The notes below the pieces were generated by a model. It had not been told where the DNA came from. It searched no databases and saw nothing but the letters and a program-made list of their open reading frames with translations. Shown here one piece after another: positions 42,797 through 51,548 of a stretch of DNA of 64,000 nucleotides (its first letter is position 1; every line of letters starts with the position of its first letter). A program made the position numbers and the translations under genes. The DNA comes from Micromonospora sp. Llam0 (GTDB lineage: Bacteria > Actinomycetota > Actinomycetes > Mycobacteriales > Micromonosporaceae), in contig NZ_RJJY01000001.1 in NCBI RefSeq assembly GCF_003751085.1, forward strand, positions 3,162,001 to 3,226,000, given 5' to 3'.

Positions 42797-44028
42797 TGGT
42801 CGTCACCCGTTTCGAGCGCGCCGGAGACGATGTCCGGGTTGCCGTCGACCCGCATCGCCAGCCCTGACCAGGTGATGTCGGCGACCTTCTCGGCGTGTGC
42901 GAGGGCTTCGCCGAGCAGCAGGTCGGCGGCGTCGATGCTCAGCGGCTCGACGTCGGCGAACGATCCGCCGCGCTGGTCGAGCCGGACCTTCGGCTGCTCG
43001 GCTTCGACCAGGTCGCAGTTGGCCCGCAGGCACAGTTCGGCGTCGGAGCGGGCGAGGGCGTTGAGCGCCAACGCGGCCAGCAGTGCCCGGCAGGCGGCGT
43101 CGCCGTCGACGCCGGCGCCGAAGCGCATCTGCCGCAGCGTCGCGAAGGACAACACATGCGTACGGATGATGGTGTCGCAGGCGACGCCGGCCAGCTGGTC
43201 CAACGTCGGCGGGATGCCGCCGAGGCCGAGCGCGGACGCCGACTCCGCGGTGCCGGCCTTGATCGCATTGGCCGCCTTGAGGATCTTGCTATGCGTGGCT
43301 GGGCTCAACTCGGCCTGCTGCCGGTTCGCTGTCTCGGTCATCGTCTTCTTGTCGAGGTTGATCTGCATGCCGACCGGGTCGACCCGCGCTCCGCCGCGCA
43401 GCGCGGGCCGTGGTGCGCTCAACAAGCCGGTCTCGTCCCGGCTTGCCGCGACGAAACCGACGATCTCCCCGACCAGTGCGCTGCGCCAGCGGCCCTGCCG
43501 GCTGCGCCGGCTCGAATCCCAGCCGCCGAGGACCAGGGTCACCGGGCTGGTTTCCAGTAGCGCCCGCGCGTTCGCCGGGCTCGCGTCCCGCACCGCCCGG
43601 TACTCGGGAGTCTGCGTGGTCGGCACCCCGTCGATCGTCCCGGCGCGGATGTGACCGTCGAAGACCCGGTGCGGCAGCGTCAGGTCGTAGTAGCGCTCGA
43701 CCGCGCCGTCTCGCTCGTAGGTGACCTGCACGTGCGGCACCCGCGACAGCAGCGAATGTCCGTCCTCGATGGCCTGAGCGAGGGCCTGCTCGGCCCGGTT
43801 GAGCTGGGATTGCTTGCTATCGATGATCGCGGCGTACCGGCTCTCGTCGCCAAGGAACCGCTGCTCGTACGCGTACACCGACCCCTTCCCGCGCTCGGGG
43901 GCGAACTTGGCCGGGGCGACCGACGTGTGCCGGCCACCGGCCGGCTCCAAGGTGGTCGTCGACGTCAGGCAACTCGACCCGCCCGGCGACCCGGCGGCCA
44001 GCAACACATCAAGATCCAATGAACGCAC
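42793..44028 (-). CDS. csb1: Csb1: Cas7 backbone subunit of type I-G
   Basis: A 411-residue Csb1 (GSU0053-like) protein, the Cas7 of this subtype. It has FAPERGKGSVYAYEQRFL, then VQVTYERDG, VLGGWDSSRRSRQGRWRSAL, then SFATLRQMRFG, all in the order expected. It coats the crRNA in Cascade. It starts with a GTG at 44028 behind AAAGGAATT and opens the I-G operon, 97 bases after the ATPase stop; that gap has a distant ATCGGCGC...GCGCCGAT pair and no clear terminator. Confidence 0.85.
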   Translation of the reverse strand: MRSLDLDVLLAAGSPGGSSCLTSTTTLEPAGGRHTSVAPAKFAPERGKGSVYAYEQRFLGDESRYAAIIDSKQSQLNRAEQALAQAIEDGHSLLSRVPHVQVTYERDGAVERYYDLTLPHRVFDGHIRAGTIDGVPTTQTPEYRAVRDASPANARALLETSPVTLVLGGWDSSRRSRQGRWRSALVGEIVGFVAASRDETGLLSAPRPALRGGARVDPVGMQINLDKKTMTETANRQQAELSPATHSKILKAANAIKAGTAESASALGLGGIPPTLDQLAGVACDTIIRTHVLSFATLRQMRFGAGVDGDAACRALLAALALNALARSDAELCLRANCDLVEAEQPKVRLDQRGGSFADVEPLSIDAADLLLGEALAHAEKVADITWSGLAMRVDGNPDIVSGALETGDDQ

Positions 44029-44125
44029 TCAGAATTCCTTTCGCATTTGCATCGGCGCGGGGGCAGCACTCACCGAGGACGGAAGTACTGAAGCGCCGAT
44101 AGGGGATTGCTTGGCGGGCGACACC

Positions 44126-47100
44126 CTATCGTCCGGTGGCGACATTCTTTGGCTGGGTGCGGGCGAGGACGTCTTCGGCGGTCAGTGGGCTGGCCGGGTG
44201 GTGGCTGAGGCAGAGCGGCGTACGGGCCTTGCGGAACGGCTGCCCCTCGACCGCGACGTAGAACTGTCCGCTGGTCAGCCGGGAGATGTCCGGCACGTCG
44301 CCGCCCTTGAAGCGGGCCATCTCACGGGCCGCCTCGATGTGTACCGGCGCGTTGAGCAGCCCGAAGAACTGCGTCGCCGCGTTGCCGGGGATCTGACTGT
44401 GCAGGCCCTTCGGCGCCTGGGTGGCGAAGACCAGGCCGAGCCCGTACTTACGGGCCTGGGAGGCGAGCATCAACGTACTGCGGGTGCAGGGTGTGATCGG
44501 CCCGGAGGGCGCGAGGGTCTGCGCCTCGTCCATCACCAGCAGCCCGCCCAGCGGCCGGTCCCCCGCCGGGTTCCGCTTGATCCAACCGAAGAGGGCCAGT
44601 TGCAGCTGATTCACGAACCCCTGCCGCTTCTCCTCCCCCGGCAGTCCGACGAAGCTGATCACCGAGACGCGGGCGCGTTTACCCGGGGCCGGGGTCAGCA
44701 GCGTGCCCGGGTCGGCCGACTCGCCCGTACCGCCGAACAGCGGGTCGTTGATCCGCGCCGCTTCCAGGTTTTCGGCCAGGTCGGCGGCGATCGCCGCCGC
44801 TCCGGCCAGCTCGCTCACCCCGTCGGGCAGATCGCGGAGCAGGGCGATCAGCCCGGCCAGGGTGGCCGTGTCGCTGTGCCGGCCGTAGTGGCGTAACGCC
44901 TGCCGCAGGACGGCCTGGCCGCGCATCGCCTTCGCGGTGGTGGCGGCCACCTTGGCGCGTGGGGCCAACGCGTCGACCGCGCTGTCCACCGCCTGGGTGA
45001 ACTCGTCCGGATCGTCGCGTACGCCGGAGAAGTCCGGCAGCGGCTGGAACGTCAACGGCCGGCCGCCCTCCCGTCCGGGCGTCCACACCACGACGTCGGT
45101 CGCGGCGAGGTAGTCGGCGGCGGCCCGCGCGTCGCCGTCGCCCCATGCCGTCGGCGGCTGCGGCCACGGGTCACCGAGCCGGGCCAGGTCGTTGTTGGGG
45201 TCCAGCACGATCGCGGACACGCCGAGCAGCGCGCACTCCTCGACCAGTCGCCGGATCAGGACGGTCTTGCCGGATCCGGAGCCGGCGAAGATCGCGACGT
45301 GTTTGCGCAGCGCTGCCAGCTCCACCCGTACCGGATCGCCGTTGTCGAACTCGGTGCCGACCCGCAGGTACGGTCCGGGGCCGTCGGCGGCGGCCGACTC
45401 GCGACCGGGTCGGTCGGGTGCGGCCGGTTCGCGGGAGACGTCGACGAGCGCGGCCGACAACAACACGGTACGCGAGGCGGGACGCCGGTCGGCCAGCCAG
45501 GCCTGCAGTCCGTCCGGTTCCTCGGCGAGCAGTGTCCGCAGCGCGACCAGGCTGCGCAGGTCGTCGTCAGTGACCGGCAGTGTCCGCCCGCCGGCGGCGA
45601 CGAAATCGTCCGCCGCCTTGCGCACGGCAGGAGTTTGCGGCCACTCGTCGTTGCGCAGGATGAACAGTCGCCGGTCGGCGACGCCGTGGGACAGCCCGGC
45701 GGCCACGCAGGCGTTGCGCAGCCGGGCCAGCTCGGCGTTGTAGTGCTGCGCGGCGATGGCCCGGAACGCCCAGTGCGCCTCGTCGCCGGTCGTGTCGTCG
45801 AGGGTGCGGCGCAGCCTGGCGTGCAGGGCTGGCCGGCGGGCCGGGATCGTGTCCTGGTCGAAGTCGGTGTCCGCGCTTTCCCACGTCCACGCGCGCAGCC
45901 CGGCGGCGAGCAGCTGCGGCACCTGGGTGTCCTCGTTGGCCGGGTCGAGCAGCCCGGCTACCTGGGCCGCAGCGCGCAGTTCGGCGTACCGCTGATCAAG
46001 GGTGCCCAACGACGAGCCGGCAGCGGCCGGCGTCGGTGTCCGGATTGACGACGTCTGCGTCGGTGTCGGTGTCGCTTGGGCGGTCGGTGTCGCTTGGGCG
46101 GTCGGTGTCGCCTCGGCGGTCGGCTTCTCGGCGGCGGCCGTGGTGAGCGTGGTCATCTCGGTGACCTGGCCGTCGCGGACGCACGCGCGGATGTGTTTCT
46201 CGACGTTGATCAGCAGCTGCCGTGGGGTGAAATCGGCGGCGTCGGCGAACGCTTCGGGCCGCACCGGCCAGCTCGGGTACGGCGGCACGAAGCCGACCTC
46301 GGCGTAGTGCGCCGCGAGCCGGCGCTCGACCAGTGCCCGGCCGAGGTCGGCGTCGGGGATCGATTCGAGCGGGGCGGTTTCCCGGAACCGGTCCTGGGCG
46401 GTGTCGACCGCGTGGCTCTTGATCAACGCCCAGGAGACGGGCAGCAGCGACAGTACGGTCAGCGTCCCCTGGGTCAGTTCCCGCAGCTCCATCAGGCCAC
46501 TGGCGACCTGGTCGATCGAGACGGCCGCCCGCCAGCCGTCCTCCGCTGCCCCGGTGCTGGGCGGCCCGGAGACGTGGCTGCGGTTGGCGACCTGCGCGAT
46601 CAGGCCGTCGACCTGGTCGACCGCGATCACCGACGGGCCGGTCAGCGCCAGCAGCCGCGACACGTCGGAGACGATCTCCTGCGGCAGCCGCCGGGCCGGC
46701 CGGATGCCCCAGGCGAGGCGTTCACCGGGCTCGGCCTCGTCGCTGGCGAGCAGCCACGAGTTGGCGACGTCCTGTGCTCGCGGGTCGATGCCGGCGAGCA
46801 GGGCCAGCGCGCGGGCGGTGTCCCGGCAGCCGATCCCGATCCGGCGGTTCGACCAGCTCAGGGCGGCCACGAACTCGTTGAGCCGGTCCACGGTCATCGG
46901 GGCCCGGCCGGTCACCGCCATCCGGGTCACCACGGACAGTTCGAGGCCATCGACGAGCCGGTGCAGGAACATCTGCAGCTGGGTGGTGCCGTCGTCGTCC
47001 ACCGGCTGGTGCAGGCCGTCGACCATGGACACGGCGACGCTGTGCCAGAAGGCGTTGGCGTCGAGCAGGTTGATCAGGAAGAAGTAGCCGCCGTCGAGCT

Positions 47101-47344
47101 GGGTCAACTCGCGGACCCGGCTGAGCAGGTGGGTCTTGCCCGCGCCGCGTTGGCCCTGCACGGCGACGCCGATGGGGCTGGTGTCCGGGTTCTTCTTCGC
47201 CAGTGCCAGGCCGTCGAGGATGCTCCGGAGCGCGTCGGTGTGCAGCCCGTCGACGTGGGACGCCGCCCGCCGCCAGACGTCGTTCATCGTCGGGGTGTAG
47301 CTGAACTGCAGGTGGGTGAGTGCCTTCAGCGCCGCTTCGGTCAT
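44126..47344 (-). CDS. Large double-ATPase protein with HerA/FtsK-like C-terminus
   Basis: A 1072-residue protein with two P-loop ATPase domains. The N-terminal one has VQGQRGAGKTHLL (Walker A at about 62-73) and PSVIAVDQVDGLI (Walker B), like an AAA/ORC-type ATPase. A Thr/Pro/Ala linker follows (about residues 400-440). The C-terminal domain has AGSGSGKTVLIRR (K693) and LLVMDEAQTLAP (D939-E940), the HerA/VirD4 type, with SQARKYGLGLVFATQAP as sensor motif. It is coupled by ATGA to a winged-helix-like gene, and a nuclease gene precedes that. I read it as the motor of an uncharacterised defence module. Confidence 0.78.
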   Translation of the reverse strand: MTEAALKALTHLQFSYTPTMNDVWRRAASHVDGLHTDALRSILDGLALAKKNPDTSPIGVAVQGQRGAGKTHLLSRVRELTQLDGGYFFLINLLDANAFWHSVAVSMVDGLHQPVDDDGTTQLQMFLHRLVDGLELSVVTRMAVTGRAPMTVDRLNEFVAALSWSNRRIGIGCRDTARALALLAGIDPRAQDVANSWLLASDEAEPGERLAWGIRPARRLPQEIVSDVSRLLALTGPSVIAVDQVDGLIAQVANRSHVSGPPSTGAAEDGWRAAVSIDQVASGLMELRELTQGTLTVLSLLPVSWALIKSHAVDTAQDRFRETAPLESIPDADLGRALVERRLAAHYAEVGFVPPYPSWPVRPEAFADAADFTPRQLLINVEKHIRACVRDGQVTEMTTLTTAAAEKPTAEATPTAQATPTAQATPTPTQTSSIRTPTPAAAGSSLGTLDQRYAELRAAAQVAGLLDPANEDTQVPQLLAAGLRAWTWESADTDFDQDTIPARRPALHARLRRTLDDTTGDEAHWAFRAIAAQHYNAELARLRNACVAAGLSHGVADRRLFILRNDEWPQTPAVRKAADDFVAAGGRTLPVTDDDLRSLVALRTLLAEEPDGLQAWLADRRPASRTVLLSAALVDVSREPAAPDRPGRESAAADGPGPYLRVGTEFDNGDPVRVELAALRKHVAIFAGSGSGKTVLIRRLVEECALLGVSAIVLDPNNDLARLGDPWPQPPTAWGDGDARAAADYLAATDVVVWTPGREGGRPLTFQPLPDFSGVRDDPDEFTQAVDSAVDALAPRAKVAATTAKAMRGQAVLRQALRHYGRHSDTATLAGLIALLRDLPDGVSELAGAAAIAADLAENLEAARINDPLFGGTGESADPGTLLTPAPGKRARVSVISFVGLPGEEKRQGFVNQLQLALFGWIKRNPAGDRPLGGLLVMDEAQTLAPSGPITPCTRSTLMLASQARKYGLGLVFATQAPKGLHSQIPGNAATQFFGLLNAPVHIEAAREMARFKGGDVPDISRLTSGQFYVAVEGQPFRKARTPLCLSHHPASPLTAEDVLARTQPKNVATGR
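46065..46118. repeat. 18-bp tandem repeat inside the double-ATPase gene
   Basis: Two exact copies of GTCGGTGTCGCTTGGGCG and a diverged third. They encode ATPTAQ-type hexapeptides in the linker between the two ATPase domains. Confidence 0.9.
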
Positions 47345-48021
47345 GACGCCGCCATGGTGATCATGTGCTTGGGCTGGTCGCCGACCACAACGGCGGCGGC
47401 CCGGGTCCGTGGGTCGATGGCCTTCTGGTTGGCTTCCGGCACGAGGGTGACGCCGGGTCGGCGGTGCAGCCGGCGCAGGGCCGCGTCGATGTCGGCCCGG
47501 TCGAGGTCGTCGACCAGGTCGCGCAGGTCGGCAAGGTCGACCAGATCGCCGGCCTGGCGGGCGAGTTCGTGGTACGCCGCCCGCACCCGTTCCTCGACGG
47601 CCGCCTCGTCCGGCCTGTACCCGGTGCCGGCTACCGGCTCCTCGACCGGCGTTTCGTTGCCGCGCTCCTTGGAGGCGTTCATGAAATCAGCGAGGCTGAG
47701 TCCCTGCGCGTTCAGGAAGCGATCCAACCTCAGCAGTACGGCGTAGAGCGCACCGCCCAGGGACCCTGAGCGTGGTGGCGGCGACCCGGCGGCGAACTCG
47801 GCGCGGCAGCGCACCCAGCCCGCGTCGCTCAACCGCAGCACGATCCGCCGAGGAGCGCCTTCCACCTCGATCAGTTTCAACCTTTCCAGTTTCTCCCGGG
47901 ATCTCTTCTCCAGCTTGCAGCCATGCTCCTGGGTCATCTTCACGTTCGACAGTTCGCCGTCCTCGGCGAAGAGGATGAGCAGAGCAGCCGTCTCGACCAT
48001 GGTCAGCTTCTCGTCCGACAT
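47341..48021 (-). CDS. Winged-helix-like protein of the ATPase module
   Basis: A 226-residue protein, not assigned to a named family. The first 75 residues read like a winged helix (TMVETAALLILFAEDGELSN, REKLERLKLIEVEG, RRIVLRLSDAGWVR). The second half is acidic and helical and ends in LHRRPGVTLVPEANQKAI. The start at 48021 (MSDEKL) lies 2 bases after the nuclease stop, and its stop overlaps the ATPase start by 4 bases. It may bind DNA or act as an adaptor. Confidence 0.7.
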   Translation of the reverse strand: MSDEKLTMVETAALLILFAEDGELSNVKMTQEHGCKLEKRSREKLERLKLIEVEGAPRRIVLRLSDAGWVRCRAEFAAGSPPPRSGSLGGALYAVLLRLDRFLNAQGLSLADFMNASKERGNETPVEEPVAGTGYRPDEAAVEERVRAAYHELARQAGDLVDLADLRDLVDDLDRADIDAALRRLHRRPGVTLVPEANQKAIDPRTRAAAVVVGDQPKHMITMAAS

Positions 48022-48023
48022 GT

Positions 48024-49109
48024 TCAAAGGCCTTTCCCGGTGCGTCGACGGTTGGTGAGGAACTGCTGCAGGAGTACGAGCACGTTGTCGATGTCGTCGA
48101 GCACCTGCGCGTTGGTGAAGCGGAGTACGGCGTACCCGTTGAGCTGGAGCATCACGTCGCGGTGCCGGTCCTCGGTGAACTTGGCCGGCGTACGGTGGTC
48201 GTCTCCGTCGATCTCGACGACGCACCGTTCCCGTTTCCACAGCAGGTCGACCCGGACGGGGTTGACCAGCGGACCGGGCCGGACGGTGTGGTTCCAGGCG
48301 CGGCCGGCCGCCCAGGTCCGCCGGGCCAGGGCGGCTTCGAGCGTCACTTCGGCGCGACTGGTCGGGTGCGGCTTGCCGGCGACGCTCGGCGTCCGTCGGG
48401 TGCTGACGCGCGGCTGACGGCGCGGGCGGGCCGGCGGTGACGCTGCGACGCGCGGCGGCTCCGTCGCTCGCGGCCGGCTCTCGACGCCGTACGGCGAATC
48501 GCTGTCGATCCACACGGTCAGCCGGCCGTGGTCGACCAGCCACTGCGCCGCCTGGGCCAGCGCCAACGTCGCCGCCTCGTCGAGGTGATCGGGCGGCCGC
48601 AGCACCAGCGCGCACGCCGGTCGACCGAAGCTGGCCGCGATGACCCGGGCCAGCCCGCGCGCCCGCACCTCGGGCTGGTGCCGGCGGGTGTATGCGGTCG
48701 ACCCGGTCAGGGCGGCGGCCGCCAGGTCGGCGAGGAACGGGCCGGACTGCGCGGTGGCGGCGGCGTGGGCGACGGCGAGCCTGCGTACGGCGATCGGCGC
48801 GGCCCCGGCCGATGTTGTGATCCCTTCGGCTCCCGGCAGCCAGGCGGGGAACAGCTGGCCGGCGGTCGTTTCCATCTCGTCGAGGACGGCGGCGACGGTC
48901 GCCTGCTGGCTCGACGACCCGGCGGTACGGTGCACGACGACGGCCGGTGCGTCCGGCGACGTCGCTACCACTCGGTCCCAGTCGCCCATGCGAAGGTGCC
49001 TGATCCACACCACCTGACCAGTCGGCATCTGCGAGAGCGAATAGACCAACGACCCGCCTAACGTGAGAAGTCGGCACCCATCCTGGCGAAGCGTTGATCG
49101 AATCGGCAA
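48024..49109 (-). CDS. DUF559/Vsr-like nuclease, apparently frameshifted at the 5' end
   Basis: The C-terminal 110 residues match DUF559 endonucleases (PD-(D/E)XK fold, Vsr-like): RVDLLWKRERCVVEIDGDDH, then KFTEDRHRDVMLQLNGYAVL and RFTNAQV. The N-terminal 230 residues are of unknown function, with a basic Pro/Arg linker between. The frame used here starts at 49109 or 49028. Upstream, about 49090-49290, another minus-strand frame reads like protein (TPVLIAVPQRHRQALRDVL, RWRYTDVRLIADSINA) and joins well after a one-base shift near 49085. The full gene probably began near 49290, and this copy may be broken. Confidence 0.65.
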   Translation of the reverse strand: MPIRSTLRQDGCRLLTLGGSLVYSLSQMPTGQVVWIRHLRMGDWDRVVATSPDAPAVVVHRTAGSSSQQATVAAVLDEMETTAGQLFPAWLPGAEGITTSAGAAPIAVRRLAVAHAAATAQSGPFLADLAAAALTGSTAYTRRHQPEVRARGLARVIAASFGRPACALVLRPPDHLDEAATLALAQAAQWLVDHGRLTVWIDSDSPYGVESRPRATEPPRVAASPPARPRRQPRVSTRRTPSVAGKPHPTSRAEVTLEAALARRTWAAGRAWNHTVRPGPLVNPVRVDLLWKRERCVVEIDGDDHRTPAKFTEDRHRDVMLQLNGYAVLRFTNAQVLDDIDNVLVLLQQFLTNRRRTGKGL

Positions 49110-49344
49110 TCAGCCGAACGTCGGTGTATCGCCACCGCCCGGCACCCGTCATCAGCTGATCAACGGGTGCCCGAATCAACCCATCGCTCGGATCGATCTT
49201 GAGTACGTCGCGGAGTGCCTGCCGGTGTCGTTGCGGGACCGCGATCAGGACGGGGGTGGCCGTGCGCAGCTCTAGCCACCAGTTGACGGCGGCCGCTACC
49301 GTTCGAGATGAACCCGTTCCCGACGTTCGGAAGGGACCGTTCGC

Positions 49345-49746
49345 ATGGGGTCGTCGCACTACAGTCGACCACGTTACAAGGTCGGATTCCGGGAGGCCGC
49401 AGCCGAGACCGGGGTCCTGGGCTACCTGGGCGGATTTTGCGTCGGCGGCCACTTCTTGATCTTTTTCATGCACTTCACTGATTGGCCTCTGCTGCCGGCC
49501 GTCCTCGTGCTGATCGGGTCCGTCCTGGGCGGCTTTCTCATCGGCACGTTCATGGGGATAGAAGCCGACGACGAAGATCACACCCCTTGGAGATCGAGTT
49601 CGACGGCGAGCACGGCCACGTCCTGGTCGAGCCTGCCCCCTGCCAGGCCGCAGCTCGTCGACGACGTGCCGTCGCTGCCTTCTGCGTCGTCTCCATCCTC
49701 GACGTTCGCCGACGGCGGCGGGTGCGACGGCGGATCAGGCGACTGA
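49345..49746 (+). CDS. Small membrane protein
   Basis: A protein of up to 133 residues with two membrane segments (GYLGGFCVGGHFLIFFMHF and LLPAVLVLIGSVLGGFLIG) and a GGAAGGGACC ribosome site. After HTP near residue 80 this frame turns Ser/Ala-rich, while the next frame continues as LEIEFDGEHGHVLVEPAP, so a frameshift near 49590 is possible. No family is recognised. Confidence 0.5.
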   Translation: MGSSHYSRPRYKVGFREAAAETGVLGYLGGFCVGGHFLIFFMHFTDWPLLPAVLVLIGSVLGGFLIGTFMGIEADDEDHTPWRSSSTASTATSWSSLPPARPQLVDDVPSLPSASSPSSTFADGGGCDGGSGD

Positions 49747-49922
49747 CGACCTCCCGCCGGCACGGCAGGCTCATGGACTCGTCCCACCACATCCTCTCGC
49801 CACCTCCGTCGAATTCACCGTTGTCGCGAACCCCGTCTCCCGCTCCGGTAAGGCAGAATCCATCGCGTACGCCGACTCCGTCCCGAGTGGACGTGGCGAT
49901 TTCGGCGGCCGACCCGGCACGG

Positions 49923-49939
49923 TGTTTCATTTTGAAACA
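49923..49939. promoter_or_regulatory. TGTTTCA-TTT-TGAAACA operator, second copy
   Basis: The same 17-base inverted repeat as at 32337, here 44 bases before the second XRE gene. Confidence 0.6.
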
Positions 49940-49983
49940 TTGGCATAGGTGGTGGGTGTGTCAGATGAGAGGAAGGTGAAGCG

Positions 49984-50811
49984 ATGCCGGTCACCGGACC
50001 GACTGTGGTGCGCCGTCAGCTGGGGCGGCGGCTGCACCGGCTGCGCGAGGAGGCGGCCCGCACCGAGCAGGAGGTGGAGCGGGCCAAGGTCTGTTCGCGT
50101 ACGACGTTGTGGCGCATCGAGAACGGCAAGTTCCCGGTCAAGATGAACACCGTTCGCGGTCTCTGCTGGTTCTACGGCGCCGACCCGGAGACGACGGACG
50201 CGCTGACCCGACTCGCCGCCGCGTGTGACGAGCAGGGCTGGTGGGAGTCGCACGGCGACGCCGTACCGGATTGGTTTCAGCTGTATGTCGGCCTCGAAGC
50301 CGCCGCCACTGAGATCCACAACTACAACCCGGAGTTGGTCCACGGTCTCTTGCAGACCCCGGACTACATGCGGGCGGTGTTCCGTGCCGCCGACCCGCAG
50401 GCGTCCGAGCGGCAGGTCGAGCGGCTGGTGTCGCTGCGGCTGGATCGGCAGATCTCCTACTACGACCGAGCCGAGCCGGCCCGGATCGTCGCCGTCCTCG
50501 GTGAGGGCGCCCTCGTCCGCGAGGTTGGCGGCCCGGCGGTGATGGCCGAGCAGCGCGCCCACCTGGCCAGCGTCGGTCGACGAGTACGGGTGGAGATTCG
50601 AGTCCTACCCTGGTCCGCCGGTGCCCACGCTGCGTTCGCAGGCGCTTTCACCGTCCTGGACTTCGCCGACCCCGACGATCCGGACGTGGTCTACGTCGAG
50701 TCCCATATGGGCGCTCGCTACCTGGAACGTCCGGTAGAGCTGGCGGAGTACCGTCGAGTTTTCCGACTGATCCGCCAACAGCCGGTCCCGATCGAGGAGC
50801 ACCTGCGATGA
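49984..50811 (+). CDS. XRE-family regulator with DUF5753 domain (copy B)
   Basis: A 275-residue paralogue of the regulator at 32397, with the same helix-turn-helix. Differences cluster in the C-terminal half (LEAAATEIHNYNPELVHG here, LEAAATEIQLYDPELIHG there). The stop overlaps the DUF397 start. Both copies are intact. Confidence 0.88.
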   Translation: MPVTGPTVVRRQLGRRLHRLREEAARTEQEVERAKVCSRTTLWRIENGKFPVKMNTVRGLCWFYGADPETTDALTRLAAACDEQGWWESHGDAVPDWFQLYVGLEAAATEIHNYNPELVHGLLQTPDYMRAVFRAADPQASERQVERLVSLRLDRQISYYDRAEPARIVAVLGEGALVREVGGPAVMAEQRAHLASVGRRVRVEIRVLPWSAGAHAAFAGAFTVLDFADPDDPDVVYVESHMGARYLERPVELAEYRRVFRLIRQQPVPIEEHLR

Positions 50812-51002
50812 AGCCCGACACCCCCTGGTTCACCTCCAGCCGCAGCGCCGGCAACGGCGGCGAGTGCGTCGAGGCCCGCCGGTACGCCGGCCGCGCCGAG
50901 GTACGCGACAGCAAGGACCGCACCGGCCCCACCTTGACGTTCAGCACTGCCCAGTGGGGCACCTTCACCACCGCCCTGCAGACCGGCGCTCTCCCCCACT
51001 GA
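50808..51002 (+). CDS. DUF397 protein (copy B)
   Basis: A 64-residue partner of the regulator just upstream (WFTSSRSAGNGGECVEARRY, VRDSKDRTGPTLTF), coupled by ATGA. Confidence 0.88.
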   Translation: MKPDTPWFTSSRSAGNGGECVEARRYAGRAEVRDSKDRTGPTLTFSTAQWGTFTTALQTGALPH

Positions 51003-51013
51003 CCCCAAGCCGT

Positions 51014-51055
51014 GGGGGTGTGGGCCACCGGGTACCCCGGGTAGCCCACACCCCC
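51014..51055 (+). terminator. Hairpin terminator after copy B
   Basis: A 12-bp outer stem GGGGGTGTGGGC/GCCCACACCCCC encloses an inner CCGGG-TAC-CCCGG pair, 11 bases after the DUF397 stop. Confidence 0.75.
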
Positions 51056-51203
51056 TGCCTGCACGTCAATCAACGGCAGCTTTCGACCAGGAAGCGTGGA
51101 CGCTGGTCGGGTAGTACCTGTGGAACCGGCACGGCATCTCCCTATATGCCACCACCCAACATCCGCCCGCCCAGCCAGAATGCCCCTCCCACAGGGCGGG
51201 AGT

Positions 51204-51536
51204 TCATCGCCGTTTCGAAGACCGCCGTCTCCGCCCTCCCTTGATCACTGCAACGAACACACCTACGCACGCAACCGAGCACACTCCCATGGCGACTGCC
51301 GCAGACTGACTTTTCTGGTCCACGAAAATCGCGATCGACGCAATTCCAAACATGAAGGCGAGAGCCGGAAAAAAGGTAAGTGCCACGCGACGATGGTGAC
51401 GCCGATTATGCTCGGCCTCAATACGGCACTCCTCGTCAGTGAGCTCCTTTGCCCACGGCGTACCGAAGGGCCAGTTGGCCATCCAAATAAGGGCAGCCAG
51501 TCCCGCAATAATAAATAGCACCGTGACGATGACCAC
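51204..51536 (-). CDS. Small three-segment membrane protein
   Basis: A 110-residue protein with hydrophobic stretches at about 3-20, 52-70 and 79-97 and a basic tail GGRRRRSSKRR. A charged loop with NRRHHRR lies between the first two segments. No family is recognised. It is the last minus-strand gene after the RHS cluster and may be a membrane immunity protein or unrelated. Confidence 0.55.
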   Translation of the reverse strand: MVIVTVLFIIAGLAALIWMANWPFGTPWAKELTDEECRIEAEHNRRHHRRVALTFFPALAFMFGIASIAIFVDQKSQSAAVAMGVCSVACVGVFVAVIKGGRRRRSSKRR

Positions 51537-51548
51537 GCCCCCACCCTC

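Larger units (their letters stand above)
49800..51003 (+). repeat. Right copy of the ~1.2-kb direct repeat
   Basis: Second copy of the block at 32213-33420, same order and orientation. The hairpin terminators after the two copies differ completely in sequence, so homology ends at the DUF397 stop. Confidence 0.85.

Noticed and set aside
44029..44125. A separate terminator or array between the ATPase gene and csb1
   Set aside because: Only a weak 8-bp pair with a 40-base loop; not enough to call a terminator.
46076..47746. A 556-residue plus-strand open frame opposite the double ATPase
   Set aside because: Shadow composition; the minus strand has both Walker motifs and coupled neighbours.
32213..51003. 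A composite transposon formed by the two repeat blocks
   Set aside because: No transposase, terminal inverted repeats or target duplication was seen; the blocks hold regulator genes only.
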